NCBI RefSeq assembly: GCF_020882245.1
Contig: NC_083599.1
Coordinates: 45,906,748-45,970,747 of the forward strand
Direction: 5' to 3'
DNA length: 64,000 nt
Source of the DNA: Rhopalosiphum padi
Taxonomy: Eukaryota; Arthropoda; Insecta; Hemiptera; Aphididae
Below are positions 11,501 to 24,480 of this stretch, in pieces; position 1 is the first letter of the stretch, and each line of letters opens with the position of its first letter. Both the position numbers and the translations under genes were made by a program. The notes beneath the pieces were generated by a model that ran no database searches, had not been told where the DNA came from, and was given only the letters and a program-made list of their open reading frames with translations.

Positions 11501-14500
11501 TCTATCATTGTCTCTCTTATAATCTCTTCAACTGTGGTGATACCTCATGCGACTTCTCCACAATCTGCTCTTTATTCAATTTTACCTTGCTGTTTTTCCA
11601 ACTAATATCATTCTATAATTAAAGCCGTTATACATTTTATTTTTCATATAATTTAATATAGGTAGTATAGGTATTATACGCTAACAGAAATTACATCAGT
11701 TTAAATTTAATGTATAATTTATGTATTTTATTTTATTTTAACGGTTGAAATATAATACATTTTGTTGATATTTCTTTAAAATAATTAAAAAAAAACAATC
11801 TATAACAATTTTACAATTATACGGCTTCATTTTTTAATTTTAATTTTTTAAATAAATTGTTAAAATATGAAATTAAGTAGGCTCTGTGAAGCGTAGTTTA
11901 GGTTAGGCCCCGTGTTATTGCAGACCCAAGACCATAACTGCAAACTCGTAAAATGTATATTACAATAAGCAAAGGTGTATAATACATAGATGTTAGGCGA
12001 GTAGCGAGAAATATATAAACTATTTTTGATATTTTAATGTTAGTACCTATTAGGTACCGATTTACCTAACCAAAATATTATCAATAATGAAAAGTTACTT
12101 TTTAATATATTATATAGATTGGAGAATCGTTGTCAAAATAAAATAAAAAGAATACTAAAATATTATTAGAAAACTTCTGAAAAATACGTTTTCAATTCGT
12201 ATTATTGTATTAATTCCTTTATTTTTGAAAGTCCATTGACACGTATTTTAACTGGTTACACGTAACACAACACTAGTCGTTTCTTGTCTAGCGCTTCATT
12301 ACGTACCTATAGAATTTCTATGGGTCACTATATGATTACCTCGGTAAAAAATATTGAATTTAGATAAGTTTTAAATTTATTTCTTAAATGAGGTGATTAA
12401 TATTTTCGTATACATATGCTTTTAAATATTTTAGAACCTTAGAACCACAAAAGTACAACACGAGTTGCACACGTGGACGAATACCCAAAACAACTATTAT
12501 AGTCCATTACTTTAATTTTGTGTACGGATTTTTTCATCTGAGTATTCAATACTTGATATAATATGTTCATTGTTCTTATTTTATTATGGAAGCGTAAGTC
12601 AAAGAAAAAATTAAAATTTCTTTGTAAGTGTATACACGAGATATATCTCAGTTAAATAATATTATTAGTGGAATGTTGTACAGTTTATTTATACTATACG
12701 TTCATATGCACAATAATACTTCAATAAGTATAATACATAAGATTTTTCGACAGCTGCGTGTAGGATACTTTACTAGCTGCCTGTTACCATCGTGTTTAAT
12801 TATCCAACAATATTGAGTGTTTAATAATTTTGATAATACTTTATATTATTATAATATAAGAAAATCATGTCGATAAATAACGAGTTTAAAATTATTCATC
12901 ATATTTAAATTATATGCATTATGCACTGTGTATAGTTTATTTATATGCTATACTTAATTATGATAATTATGAAAATTTAAAATGCACGAAAGGTGTGTAT
13001 ATTTATACCACAAGCTATTCTTATATCACAAAAAATGTCCATATGTTATTTTATAAAAAAGAAAACTATTTTTTTCCACATCAGGTGAGATTTTTTTTAC
13101 TATTATTTTCATAAAAAATTGACCCTTCTGTATTAGTACTAAAAATCTGGAGCTATTTGATTAAATAGCTTATAGGGGTGCCATAAGGTGGCTCATTATT
13201 ATTTGTGATTTCTGTTCTGATTATGTACGTACTATATATTATATTTATAATAAATACATGCATAATCCATATATATATATAGATAGATTATAGATATACT
13301 ATGTGGTGTTTGGAATGAACCGAAACATATTATACCTGAAAGGAGTTCACTAAGTAGTAAGTACCTTTCCCAGTTTTTAGTTTCAAAAACATTTTATTTT
13401 GTGTTTCATTTCATGTATTCATGTATATTGTATTTGTATTTGTATTTTTTGTGTCTAAGGGCACATTTTTATCAAAATAATATCGAAAAATGTTGTAACC
13501 TTCACTATTATTGATATGCACTTAACTTGTGGATTAACTGTAGTTAACTGGATCAACTCGTACAAAATTGCAATCATAGTTTGTTTATTGGGCGAGTGAA
13601 TACTTAAAAATTACGGAAAACTGGGAAAATATACTAAATAGATTGTATGTATTTAGTTTAGTGTTTATGTAATTTTAAAAATGTTTAGATTCTTTTAGAA
13701 TTATTTATAGACATTTAAGAATTCCACTTTTTTGGTTTAATACAATTTACTAATTTATGATGATAAAATAGGATTTTTAGTCAACAATTTTAAATTTATG
13801 AAAAGGTTTTTCGTGTGTTGAACATTTGTAAATTAGTTTGTGTTTAAAAATGCAAAAAGTTTTTAATATTCATATCTATAGCTCTATAATTCAAACTTAT
13901 AATAGCAATTTATGTTCAGCCGATTTTTGTTATTTTGTTATTACTCGTATTAAAAAAAAATATTAATCGTATAAACTTGATCATTTCATTATTATTCAAA
14001 ATATATTTTTCTATAATATTCAATGATATTTTCAAAATATTTATTTTAAATTTGCTATCTTACGATGTATAAAATATTTCAATTTTTTAATTTATTTTTT
14101 AAGTCGAAATCAACATACAGCTAGTGTAAATTGTTTTGTTCGTAGTAGTTTTATTTATTAATTTGTATAGTCAAGACTTGACAATTAAATTCGAAGTTGT
14201 TCTTACAACAAGCTGAATAAGCTAATATCATCAATATAAATATGGAATTTTATTTAAAACTATGTGTTAAATGTGAATTGTAGCTTGCGAGTTTGAATTA
14301 AGAATTTGAACAAAGAACAAAGGACTTCAATGTGGGTATTTTTTATAATATAAAATATGAAATGAGCGTGTCAGCGGGTGGGTGTCTGGATAAAAGTGTT
14401 ATATTTTCTGAAATGACTTCAAAGAGTTCAAAGTTGTTTGAAATCGAAAGTATTGATATATATTTTTATTTCAGTTTCCAAACGGTTTATAATAAAATAA

Positions 14501-16094
14501 AAGCAGGTAGGTATTTTAATATTTTATTTTAAATCCTTTTTCTCCGCGCAAAATTAATTAATTTTAATGAATGTCAGACATGACGTATCAAACACTACGT
14601 TGTACACCAAAGTTGTATATATACCACCTATATACCTATAATCTGTACAGACCACCGACAGTTTTATCCGGTTCGAGATGCATGTACATAATGAACACAC
14701 ATGCATGATGCATCATATATATACCTAGGTGCATGTTGGGTATACCTATATATATGAATAGTGCATCACTGCATTGTATATTCTGTTCGTCTTTATATAT
14801 AATGGGGATTATGTACATATTATATATTTATATATATGTATAATTCTTTGCCAAACCCGACACGCATAGAAATACGTAAACATTTTGTATTATTTTATTT
14901 CTGTTGCACTTGACCGATATCTGCACATCAAACGCGTTGACAAGTATACACGAACGCATTGACAAAAAAAAAAAAAATACATATAAATAAATCTGTTCCG
15001 TATTATAATAAGTGTCCCCATATGGTCTTGTCGGTACCTATATGTATGCTGTATGTATGCCATACAGAATCCCGAGTGACGAGTATATAGTCCAAACGAT
15101 TATGCGATACACGACTGAAACTGCTGCAGACCATATAATAATAATAATAATAGTAATGTATATATAATATATAATAGACATAATATACGCCCGCGTGTGT
15201 CCCGCCTAAACCGATGTATTATTTATGTTTCCATTTCAGGGAAGACATAATGTATATATTTTTACTGACCCACGGCGGGCATATTATACCTAAACTGTAT
15301 ACGCGTACACACAACCCTTAGTTTTCCGAGAACCGTCGCATTTAATTTAGCAGCCGGTATATATGTGTACGTATATATAATATGTTGTAAACTGCGGCAC
15401 AATAAAATACATATACTACTCTGTATATAATATGTACAATATGTGTCGTCGTTTCGGCCTTTTTTTTTTTTTTTTTTCCGGGCGACATTGCGGGCGAAAT
15501 ATACTAAAATATATAATGTACAACGGACGCGGCGTCTATCCTTTAACCGAGTTATCCAATACTCGGTCTTTGAAAAAAATAAAATCAGTCGGCGGTCTCT
15601 CCCAGGCCGAACCATATGTGGAAACGCGACATTCCGTGTACGCGATAGGTCCGACATAGTCGCGCTGTGTATACCCACAATATGTACGACGTCTCTTACC
15701 CCATAGTACCTGCCTACCTAGTGCTATACGCTCACTTCAACATCGTGCGAATGTTATTCGTCAATCGTCATTTAAAACGTTCGACTCGCGATTTTACGAT
15801 TAAAAATACACAGTTGTATAGAAAAAAGTACTAGTGTTACTAGTCTGCTTTTGGCTATATATACTAAATTCCATACGGGAATTTTTAAAGCGACGAAAGA
15901 TTTGCATTAAACGAATTATATTACGGTAAATCGTTAATTGAATTTGTTGTGAAGGATCACATGTCTCTTATATATAGCTAAATAGGTGTTGTAGGTATGA
16001 TATAAAAAAAAAAAAAAATTAAAAACTGTAATATAATCACAAATAACAATTAATGGTTATGTGGGTACTTATATGTATAATATCATTTTATATT
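8501..16094. other. long AT-rich non-coding stretch
   Basis: No gene, RNA or complete mobile element seen over 7.6 kb. All open frames are 60-75 codons except a 138-codon minus frame at 15262-15678 that is built around the T18 tract at 15460-15477 and overlaps two plus frames. A GTGTGCGCGTGTGC alternating tract is at about 10032-10047. TAGGTACCTA-like words recur. Confidence 0.6.
15460..15477 (+). repeat. T18 homopolymer
   Basis: An uninterrupted run of 18 T inside a CpG-richer patch. It could be the reversed tail of an old retroposed sequence, but nothing recognisable lies beside it. Confidence 0.85.
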
Positions 16095-16680
16095 GGTGGG
16101 AATTTATTTTAATGTTTTGGTAAAAAAGTTATTAAATATATTTTTTTATTTAATTATTTTCAAAAAAATTAAAGATGGACATTTTGTAGAGTTCGTATTT
16201 ATGAAAATATTCACGTTTCAATATTTTATTTTCATTAATCTCTTGATTTTTAATATTTTTTCTAGTTTCTAGAAAAACTGCGATTTAACACTGAAAGCAT
16301 TTATCGGCAGAACGAGCACCCGGGCCACATGTTTGATACAATGATACCCCTATCATATTATATAATAATTCATAGTTTTTTCGAAATTAGAAATAAAAAT
16401 ATTAAAAAACAGAGGATTAATGAAATTAAAATGTTGAAACCTCAATATTTAAAAAAAAAAACGATATCTACCAAATAGCGATCTTTAATTTTTTTTGAAA
16501 ATAATTAAATAAAAAAATATATTTTTTAACTTTTTTACCAAAACATTAAAATAAATTAAAACATGATATATTTGAAGTTCTTGTCAATGTGAATATTGTG
16601 AATCTTATTAAAAAACCAGAATTTTGATATCTCCATTACTTTAGGAGATAGCAATGGGTGAATCGTCACGGGACACTGTA
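16095..16680 (+). mobile_element. foldback DNA element with long inverted arms
   Basis: The left arm (about 16095-16270) is the reverse complement of the right arm (about 16390-16580): for example TTAATGTTTTGGTAAAAAAG at left mirrors CTTTTTTACCAAAACATTAA at right, and TTTTCATTAATCTCTTGATT mirrors the GGATTAATGAAATT region. The arms, about 170-190 bp each, enclose a roughly 110-bp GC-richer core with GAGCACCCGGGCCACATG. The right side continues to GATAGCAATGGGTGAATCGT and ends in GGGACACTGTA at 16680, a terminus like those of TACAG-ended non-autonomous elements. The matching left terminus is not visible. No transposase is encoded. A half copy lies at 2255-2580. Confidence 0.7.
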
Positions 16681-19600
16681 TAGTACCAAACAATATTATA
16701 GTAACAGTTAACTATAAAGAAATGTCAATACTTATATGACGTAGTTAACACTATTAACAAAGGCTGATAACAATAACAATACAACGACAATCACCAAAAA
16801 GGCAAAAAAAATTGATAGCATGTTTTCATATATATCATATATGATAGCAATTGAATTATTTAATATACAATTGAATCAGGATCACTGTATATTATATATA
16901 GACATTTTAAGTAGTAAATAAATTGTGTTGAAAAAAATTAGTAGAGATTTTGTACTATAACATTATAATCCAATAGTCAATATAGTTATTATGTACATTT
17001 ATATGTATATTATATATTCTAAATTTTTTTCAAGGTTTTTAAAATCTAAAAAAATTAGGCTTGTTGTGTGTATTTCATAATAATATTTTTTAAATTATTC
17101 TTTTTACTCTGAATATACCGCAAATAAGTTAAATAATATATATGTGTTTTAGAATTGAATGTGTACGACCGTGAAATTGATTTAAACAGCACTATTGCAG
17201 ATAATATAATGATTCACTCATCTGTAATAATAATAATCGTAACCATTTCTACGTTTTTGACAGCTAAATACAAATTCAATTTAGTTTGAGATTTCGGTTA
17301 TATTTTTTTTTCTGATAATATTCTATTAAAAATATATTCATTATCATATCATATATATTAAAAAAAAATAGGTAGTGCTTTCACTGGATAGCTTCTTCCC
17401 TCACGTTTTCATGTACAAAATTTATTATATCACATATTCTTATTGTTTGATGCCCAAGAGTACAGATTGTATATTTCTTGTTAAAAATAAAAAAAAAAAA
17501 ATTATCATATCATGAGCGTGTACTGTATATAGTAGAAAAATCTACTTCCAGGAACTGGGCAAGTCGGAGACCAAATTTTTATAATATAATAAACACAATT
17601 CGTTGATATTTTTAACTTTGGTTGTCAGGGAAAAATACTAACATTAAAATTACAATATTGATACTTTTTAAAAGAAGTATAAATAGAATATGCGTATACA
17701 TTATCATATGGATATCACTACAGATATTTTTAAAGTGTGAATACCCAAAGTTATAAAACTGCAAAAATATAATAATAATAACCAAGCCATTTTTTCCCCT
17801 GTAAAAGTATACTGCAGACTACACGATTTTTTTTGAAAATATTTTTTAAAGGCTTTAACACCCACGACTATTAGTTATTAGTTATTTACTTACGTTTTCT
17901 TAAAATTAAATCAAATTATAATAATATCTACAATTTAATAAAATATTTTATAATTTTTTGATTAAGTTTATCTTGTGAAAAATGTTATGTAGATTAATTT
18001 TAAATAAATTTAGAACCTAAATTTCATCGACATTTTTTGTTGAATGTATGTTGTGTTTAAGATGAATTGTTAAAAATTGTACGTGCTTCAGCCTAATATT
18101 GAATTGCATACACGTAACTTACATTTATATTATATTATATGGTTTTGGTATGCATAATATCTGTATTGACTTTTTTAAATTATATATTATAAGCATTAAG
18201 CATACTCTTATACATTTATATATACACGAATATATAATGGAATAATATGTCAGTGATTATTTTTTTTTTTTTACTTTTTGTATTTTCACATATTTTGTAC
18301 GACGTTGTTTGACTGCTTACTAGGTATACTTAAAAGTTCAAGGTGAAAATTCAAATTAAGCTTACAGTGTATGATAATAACGATATCGTTTAACTGTGCA
18401 AAGCGCAGAATATATACATTATTATTTTAATAATTTATAAAAAAATGTGTATAATAAAGTGTAATACATTTTTTAAAATTTAAAATTCCATTCAAGACTA
18501 ATTTTATCAGTAATAGTTTAGTAAGTTTTTTGTCGTATATGTACAATTATTTAGAATTTATAATAAGGTATAAATAACTAATTATATCGTCGTGTACAAA
18601 ACAAATAGATACTGATGTAAAAATATCGTATTCTATTTTTTATGTGTATTGTGTAAGTTTAAAAAAAAGACATTATAATATATGTATAAATATAATAGCT
18701 AGACGGTGTGTTGAGACTTATTTATACAAAAATATTATTATCTATTAACCTATATAGGTAACAATTTAAACGTTAAAGGTTATCAGCTTATTGATCTATT
18801 TTAATAAGAGTTGTGCTATGTATGCTGTTGTGCTATTTCAGTTATACATTATAATTTATCAATAAAGATATTTTTTACGTTCGGGTACCTACTTATTCTA
18901 TTTATTAATACATTACCCATTATTTATTGTTACAGGATTTTTAGAAAACATTTGTGTATAACAAAACCGTGTGTAATTTATTAAATGTATTTAAATATTT
19001 TGAACGCATATGTAACGGTTACAAAATCTAAAATTTCTCTGCAGACAGACGTTATTGTCACTATAATAATTTTTTGATAATCCCGCAATCGAATGGCTAC
19101 GTAGAAAAACTCGGCGATAAGTATAATTATAAAAAAATATAATGCATAACTGCGTATACTATTATGTTATAGACATTTTACTTATTTTTCCCGAAATGTT
19201 GTATTATTACATACATTTACTACATAGGTTTACCCGTGAAAACATAATAGAGGATGGGTACGTTTTAACTTTATTTAAGAACGGGCTTCAGACTTGCAGT
19301 ATAATTAATACATACTCTACCTATTTTTCTTTTTTATCTAGATAAAAATGCATTTACCATTTATCATTATCTAGTTAATATTTTAGTTCTATTCACAACG
19401 CCTAATTTATAGGTACCTACGGTATTTTACAACAACTTTGTAAGTGTTTAGTGGTAAATTATATATAACTATAGTAATTGTTATAATTATTACCTATAGG
19501 TACTTAAGTATAGTAAACTCTGTAATAGGAGAATTTATCAATGAATATTTATAAATTTTTAATTCACAACATCAAAAAAAAAAAAAAAATAGGTAAATCG

Positions 19601-21194
19601 TAAAATGTAGTATTATTAGGTGAGATGAAAACGGAGATATACCATTAAAAATGTCTACAAATATTATTTGTCATAATTTCGCCATCAATGTATACTCTGT
19701 GATAAAATGAACGTAATATTTAATAATAATACTCACAGTATTGTAGTTTAAAATATAAATATATTGTTTTAAAATTATATAAATGATACAGGTTATTGAA
19801 TTGTGGAATAAAAGTTCTTATAAGTACGTGTACAATATTACCCACACAGTATTTTACAAATAAAAGCGATTAACTTATTTTTTAAACGTTTACATTTAGT
19901 TTACAACATTATTGATATTTAATTATAAATATATAAGTAGGTATTTTATTAATATATGATGTAGTTGCCTGTATTACATTCGTATATTGAATTTGCTTTT
20001 TTGATATTTTCTTCTTCGTTTTTGGGTAGTGAAGTTAATATTTTCCCCCATTTTTTTTATAACACACCATATTTTCTGGTCAGTTAATTAGTCTTGGATA
20101 GATAAAAATAAAAGAAATATAGTACATTTTAACTTTTAAGAACAATAAAAAATATTAAAGTTTCTTAAAATATCTGCATGAATTTAGTAGAAGAAAGTAT
20201 GGTTAATATATTTTTAATAAATAAATAATATTATACTTATTTTTTGTTTAAGATTTGAACGAAACCACAAAAAAAGGATGGCAATGCCATCTAGAGCGAA
20301 CATTTTACAGCTACTAAATATAATAGACTGTGCAGTGTACATTTTAATTCTAATGATTTTGTTGTAAATTCAGACTGACTAAGTTTAAAAGAAAATGTAA
20401 TTCCTAGTACCCTGGTATTTTTTAAAAATTCTGATATTCTCACTAAAAAATACAGGAAAAAAGATTAATTGAAAATATTATTGCCCATTTTTAAGTGAAA
20501 AAAACCATCCGAGTATATTAACCAGTAATCACTAATCACTTACCAATCTATAAATATCAATACTAAATTAAATTATTTTTAGATTTAACACATTTATATT
20601 AAGTGGGCCCAGTGAGTTGAAATTTGTAAATTTTAAAAAGTAATTTAATATATTTTAATTTTTAGTCTTTTAAACAATACAGACTTCGTCAATCGCTAAT
20701 ACGCGAAACAAAAGACTTTATAAATTGACGAAAACTATTTTATATAATGTAATTTATTGATCAATGTTATCTTAAAGATTATTTAATTATTATTTTATTA
20801 CCCAAACCGATGTTTTATTTTTGAATACTTATAGAGATGTGATATTAATATTAATATTATATAAAAACTGACGATGGTCGATGACTTGTTTTTTATTCAT
20901 ACGTAAAACTAAAAATATCTATTTGTTGATTTGCATACATTTATTAGCATATTGACAGTAGTATATTATTAGTCTATTGACATATAAATGCCTCTTATAT
21001 AATTATAACTAAAAAGAAAATGTTTTGTTATCAATATGAATAATAATTGTTATGGCGTTCTCGCCTCGATTGTTGGCTTCGATGAAATTACACGGGCTGA
21101 ATAGCCTCAGTTATCGATCTAGTACTAACATCTCTTCGCTAAAATACATTTTAGTAGAAACGGGAATCGTACATTTTTCGTTATTGGCTGAAAA
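16681..21194. other. long AT-rich non-coding stretch
   Basis: A/T homopolymers (for example at 17490, 18260, 19575), no frame above 68 codons, no RNA gene recognised. At 21052-21194 base composition rises towards the element at 21195. Confidence 0.6.
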
Positions 21195-21995
21195 GGGTCA
21201 TGCCCAGTGCGCGACCAATATGCGTCCGTTTCCGCGCATCGCCCATCTCTTCGACGTTCCGACAACCATGATGAACTCGAACAGGTAGCTAAGATCGCAT
21301 TTATGTGATGCGCACAGCGATTTTACCACTTGTGTTACCTGAATACGAGTAGAGTATAGTGGGGTGCACTAGAAATGGTGTTTTGAACAGTTGGACCGGA
21401 AACGCTAAACTGTTCTTATAGTTCGGAGGAATTCCCGATGGGGTTCCTGAAATCGTTGACGTCCGGATAATCCGATATGTATTACATCACTTCTAACCAT
21501 CGTCATTGGTCGAATGTCGAACTCGCTTACTCGGGGTTCATAATCCAGACAAAGGTTACCTCCACCCGGGCACGCTTCTTCGACCGATGAATGTGTTCTT
21601 TTCGTTTCCACGTCATCACTGCTGAAATACTCCAGGCTCCACCTTTTTATCAGTTATGCACCTGAGAGAAATTTTACTTTAATTAGAAACGTTATGTAAA
21701 ATTTAGGTTTTTACGTTAGATATTATGTAGTACAAACGAGCTGTTGTCATAAACTTCGGCCAGCAAGAGAACGCTACTCTTTTGTGCATTCAAATGAGAG
21801 AGCTCCGCGGTTTCATACCAACATTTCTTCCATTTTACTACATGATCGTATGGTAGCGGTGGCACGGCGACGGTAGCGGCGAAGGTGGCGGCGGCCAGCG
21901 TTGACGGCGGTTAGCGTTTTGACAGGTTTAAGTGATGGTATGCGCGAAAACGGACGAATTTTGGTCACCGCCCAATAGCATTTTCTTACTGTCTT
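21195..21995 (+). mobile_element. possible terminal-inverted-repeat element, about 0.8 kb
   Basis: The left end reads GGGTCATGCCCAGTGCGCGA then CCAATATGCGTCCGTTTCCG; the reverse complement of the right end (about 21944-21995) reads ATGCTATTGGGCGGTGACCA then AAATTCGTCCGTTTTCGCGC. Over about 45 bases the two ends agree at roughly three quarters of positions. The interior is clearly GC-richer than the flanks, with a (GGC)-rich stretch near 21860-21910 and small frames at 21405-21611 and 21813-22016 (minus strand) that I do not recognise. The exact ends and a target duplication could not be fixed. It may instead be a chance inverted pair inside a decayed gene. Confidence 0.4.
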
Positions 21996-22157
21996 CTTAA
22001 TTCTTCGGCTTACCACTAATATACATATTATTATTTACTCGGGTAGAAGAAAAAATACTCATAACCTACCTAACCTAATCTTTAGAATATATATATATCT
22101 TAAGATTAAGGGTTAAATTTCAATAATTGTTTACATTTTTTTTTATTTTATAATTTA

Positions 22158-22640
22158 TCAATATGTAAATTTAGTGGTACCTTGGAATTCATTTATTCTC
22201 AGGGCTTGGTCTTCACCGAGTGGTATGTTCAGGTTGTTTCGAATTGAGGTGTATTGTATGCATTCTTCTAGTATGTGTTTGATGGTTAAAGTTTGGTTAC
22301 ATGTTTCGCATATTGGTCGAAAGATTAAATATGAGTGTGTAAGGAAGGAGTTTCCGATTCTGGTGCGATGTCATGACGTTTGTTGAAAAGGGCAGAAGTG
22401 TGCCATCTTTTGATTTTTTTTTTTTTATTGTCCGTGTATATTTTGGTGAAGTTAGGGAATGTGTGTTGAATCGTATTTTTAAATTGAGAGGTAATTATTA
22501 CTGTGTTTGATTCATTTTTATTAAAATTTAGAAGTTCAGTATTTAATTTTAGTTTCCATTTCCAAGGTGGTAAGGTTTGAAACGTTATTTTGTTTATAAC
22601 TAATGTGTGGGTCCATAGATTGTTGTAATTCGTCAAAATA
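22158..22640 (-). pseudogene. post-RT and RNase H tail of LINE ORF2
   Basis: A 103-codon frame (22325-22636) contains PPWKWKLKLN and a YTDNKK motif that corresponds to the TDGS start of RNase H. Most of the RNase H fold is absent: after YTD the sequence jumps within some 15 codons to the C-terminal RIGNSFLTHSYL motif, now in another frame. The zinc-knuckle-like CETCNQTLTIKHILEEC and a short tail to a TGA follow. So the domain is both deleted and frameshifted and cannot be active. Confidence 0.75.
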
Positions 22641-22734
22641 TATGTTACGTAGCGAGGAGAATTTTTCGTGTTCTGTGTTTATTGGGGGAGCGATATGGTT
22701 AATGAAATTGTTTTGTCATCCTATAAGGTTATTT

Positions 22735-23450
22735 GTAATTTTCATTTTCAATATACTGGATATTAAGGTGATTGTCTTGGCGGTGGAAATTCTTATTGAA
22801 TTCATTAATAATTATATTTTCTAATTTGTGTTTGCAGTGCATAAAACAGGGTCAAAATTTGAATCGCAGCTGTTTTTTTTGTGAAAGACTGGGCAAAGGC
22901 GTCACATTGGAGATGAGAGTTGATTGTCATTATGTTTGAGAATAGTTGAAAGAGGTTGGTAAGACAGTCTGATTGCTTTAATTTTTTTCCATATTTCTGA
23001 TGAACAGGAATTGGGGTTAATTGAACTTAAATATATATATTTTTTTTATAGTTTTGGATTTTTTGGTTTGTATCTGGATGCTGCTCGAGTTTTTTGAGGT
23101 TTATATGGTCTGGGGGTGATTTAGTTTTTTTTAACATTTTTTATATTTTTTAATAGCTTCTTTATATTCTTCATTCCACTATGGCACAGTTTTCTTTTTG
23201 TGAGTCGTGTTTGTTTTTCCAATATTTTTATTTGCAGCGTTTAATATAATTTCTGAGAACTGAGTAATTACTAATTATAGAATTTATTTAGGTTTGTTTC
23301 AGATGAGTTTTAAGTATCTTTTTTATGGAATTTTCTAACATATTTTGGTTGAAAAGATCTTGATAAAGTTCCCAGTTGGGATTTTTTATGTTCCAAAGTG
23401 TTGTTTAAAATTCTTGAAGCAGATTTAATGTTTGAAGGATTTATAATTTG
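22735..23450 (-). pseudogene. endonuclease end, linker and RT start of LINE ORF2
   Basis: Translation on the minus strand gives WNIKNPNWELYQDLF and KKILKTHLKQT (end of the endonuclease), AANKNIGKTNTTHKKKTVP then WNEEYKEAIKKYKK (linker, conserved in the superfamily as a WWNEEC-type motif), and FDPVF-like and KLENIIINEFN blocks (RT N-terminus). Stops and shifts are frequent. The RT palm motifs that should follow (FxD, PQG, FADD) are missing, showing a deletion near 22735. Confidence 0.7.
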
Positions 23451-23720
23451 GCTAAACGCTTTAATGCATTGATTTATGGGATGCCGTCAATTGTGTTAAG
23501 TATAGTTGCTTGGTTTTTTTTTTTTTGGATACGTTAAATTTGCTGTAGTTTCGGTGAAAATTGTTTGCGTATCATTTATGGGACTAGTATTGTTGGTGGT
23601 TGAGGGATGCTGGTTAGAAGTGTTTTTGGGAATTTGATTTACTTGTTTATTGGTTTTTGTTGAATTTAATGTAGATTTGTTTATGACTAACCGAAACCAG
23701 TTCACGTGGTTGCGACTAAA

Positions 23721-24070
23721 TAAACATGGTGATCAGTGACTTAGCTTACAAGAACACTATTCCATGTTAGATAGCAACTGTTGAAGCAATATTTAAAAAC
23801 AAATAAACAATTTTATTTGCCATTTCACCATTTTTATTCAATACAAAATTTTTAATTATTCAAATACTTCTCAGTCATATTAATCTTACAATATGATTAA
23901 AGGATAAAAATCTATATTTTGATTCTTTCCACCACCTCGTTTAATTTATTTCCCGAGACTTAAACGCTAGTATCCATTGTTGATCATTTATATCGTCATA
24001 CTGTACCAACTAGCAACTACCAATGTGTAAATGCGTTCCCAAACAATAAAGACTTATTATAATCATGATA
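23721..24070. other. non-coding spacer
   Basis: AT-rich with nothing recognised. It may contain the lost 5' boundary of the LINE. Confidence 0.5.
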
Positions 24071-24480
24071 CTATGATAGCCATCTAATCATTTTTATCAA
24101 AGCGATATTACGGGCCAATCCTCCAAACAGATCTTGTTCCAAAAACTCATTTTTTAAGAACGAAATAGGTGATCTTTGAGTAAATCTTGTTGAATTAGTT
24201 TGGGTTCTTTATAGTAATATCTCATCGAAGATTTTTCGTGAATCGAATGAACGAACCAAAGTTTCTATATTGCTATCGAGAATAAATAGAATATTCGAAT
24301 CTATTGCCTACACCACCTACTGCAAGAATCAATGAAGTTTCAACTGCAGCTAATGATGATTTTAATAAAATATTGTTACCTGAGCTCATTGACTCTAAAT
24401 TTATACGACTCAGTTAAATGAGAATAAACCAAAGTCCCTGATAAGGATTTTTCTTTCGAAGGTCCTCGAGTTAGTACTCA
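24071..24480 (-). pseudogene. unidentified coding-like fragment
   Basis: On the minus strand a frame from about 24307 down to a TAG at 24071-24073 is open for 79 codons except one stop. It includes SNIETLVRSFDSRKIFDEI and SFLKNEFLEQDLFGGLARNI, with a balanced amino-acid mix unlike the Lys/Asn/Ile/Tyr-dominated chance frames nearby. Another minus frame over 24260-24400 reads KSSLAAVETSLILAVGG and could be the continuation after a shift. I do not recognise a family. It is either a decayed gene or retrotransposon fragment, or a chance frame. Confidence 0.25.

Larger units (their letters stand above)
22136..23720 (-). mobile_element. RNase H-type non-LTR retrotransposon, RT core deleted
   Basis: Minus-strand reading in three frames gives, in order: a Ser/Thr/Asn-rich stretch (23496-23705) that may be an ORF1 tail; the endonuclease C-terminal end NPNWELYQDLFNQNM (about 23350-23400); the linker VP*WNEEYKEAIKKYKK (about 23140-23190, with TAG for the expected Trp); an RT N-terminal stretch ending near 22740; then, with no RT catalytic blocks at all, the post-RT region PPWKWKLKLN, a TD start of RNase H, and the C-terminal TRIGNSFLTHSYL and CETCNQTLTIKHILEEC blocks (22180-22340). 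A TGA at 22158-22160 and a T run at 22136-22144 (poly(A) on the minus strand) close it. Family order is established knowledge for I/Jockey-like elements carrying RNase H; the internal deletion is read directly. Confidence 0.8.

Noticed and set aside
15262..15706. 138-codon minus frame and two plus frames
   Set aside because: All cross the T18 tract at 15460-15477, giving Lys or Phe runs; no domain on either side.
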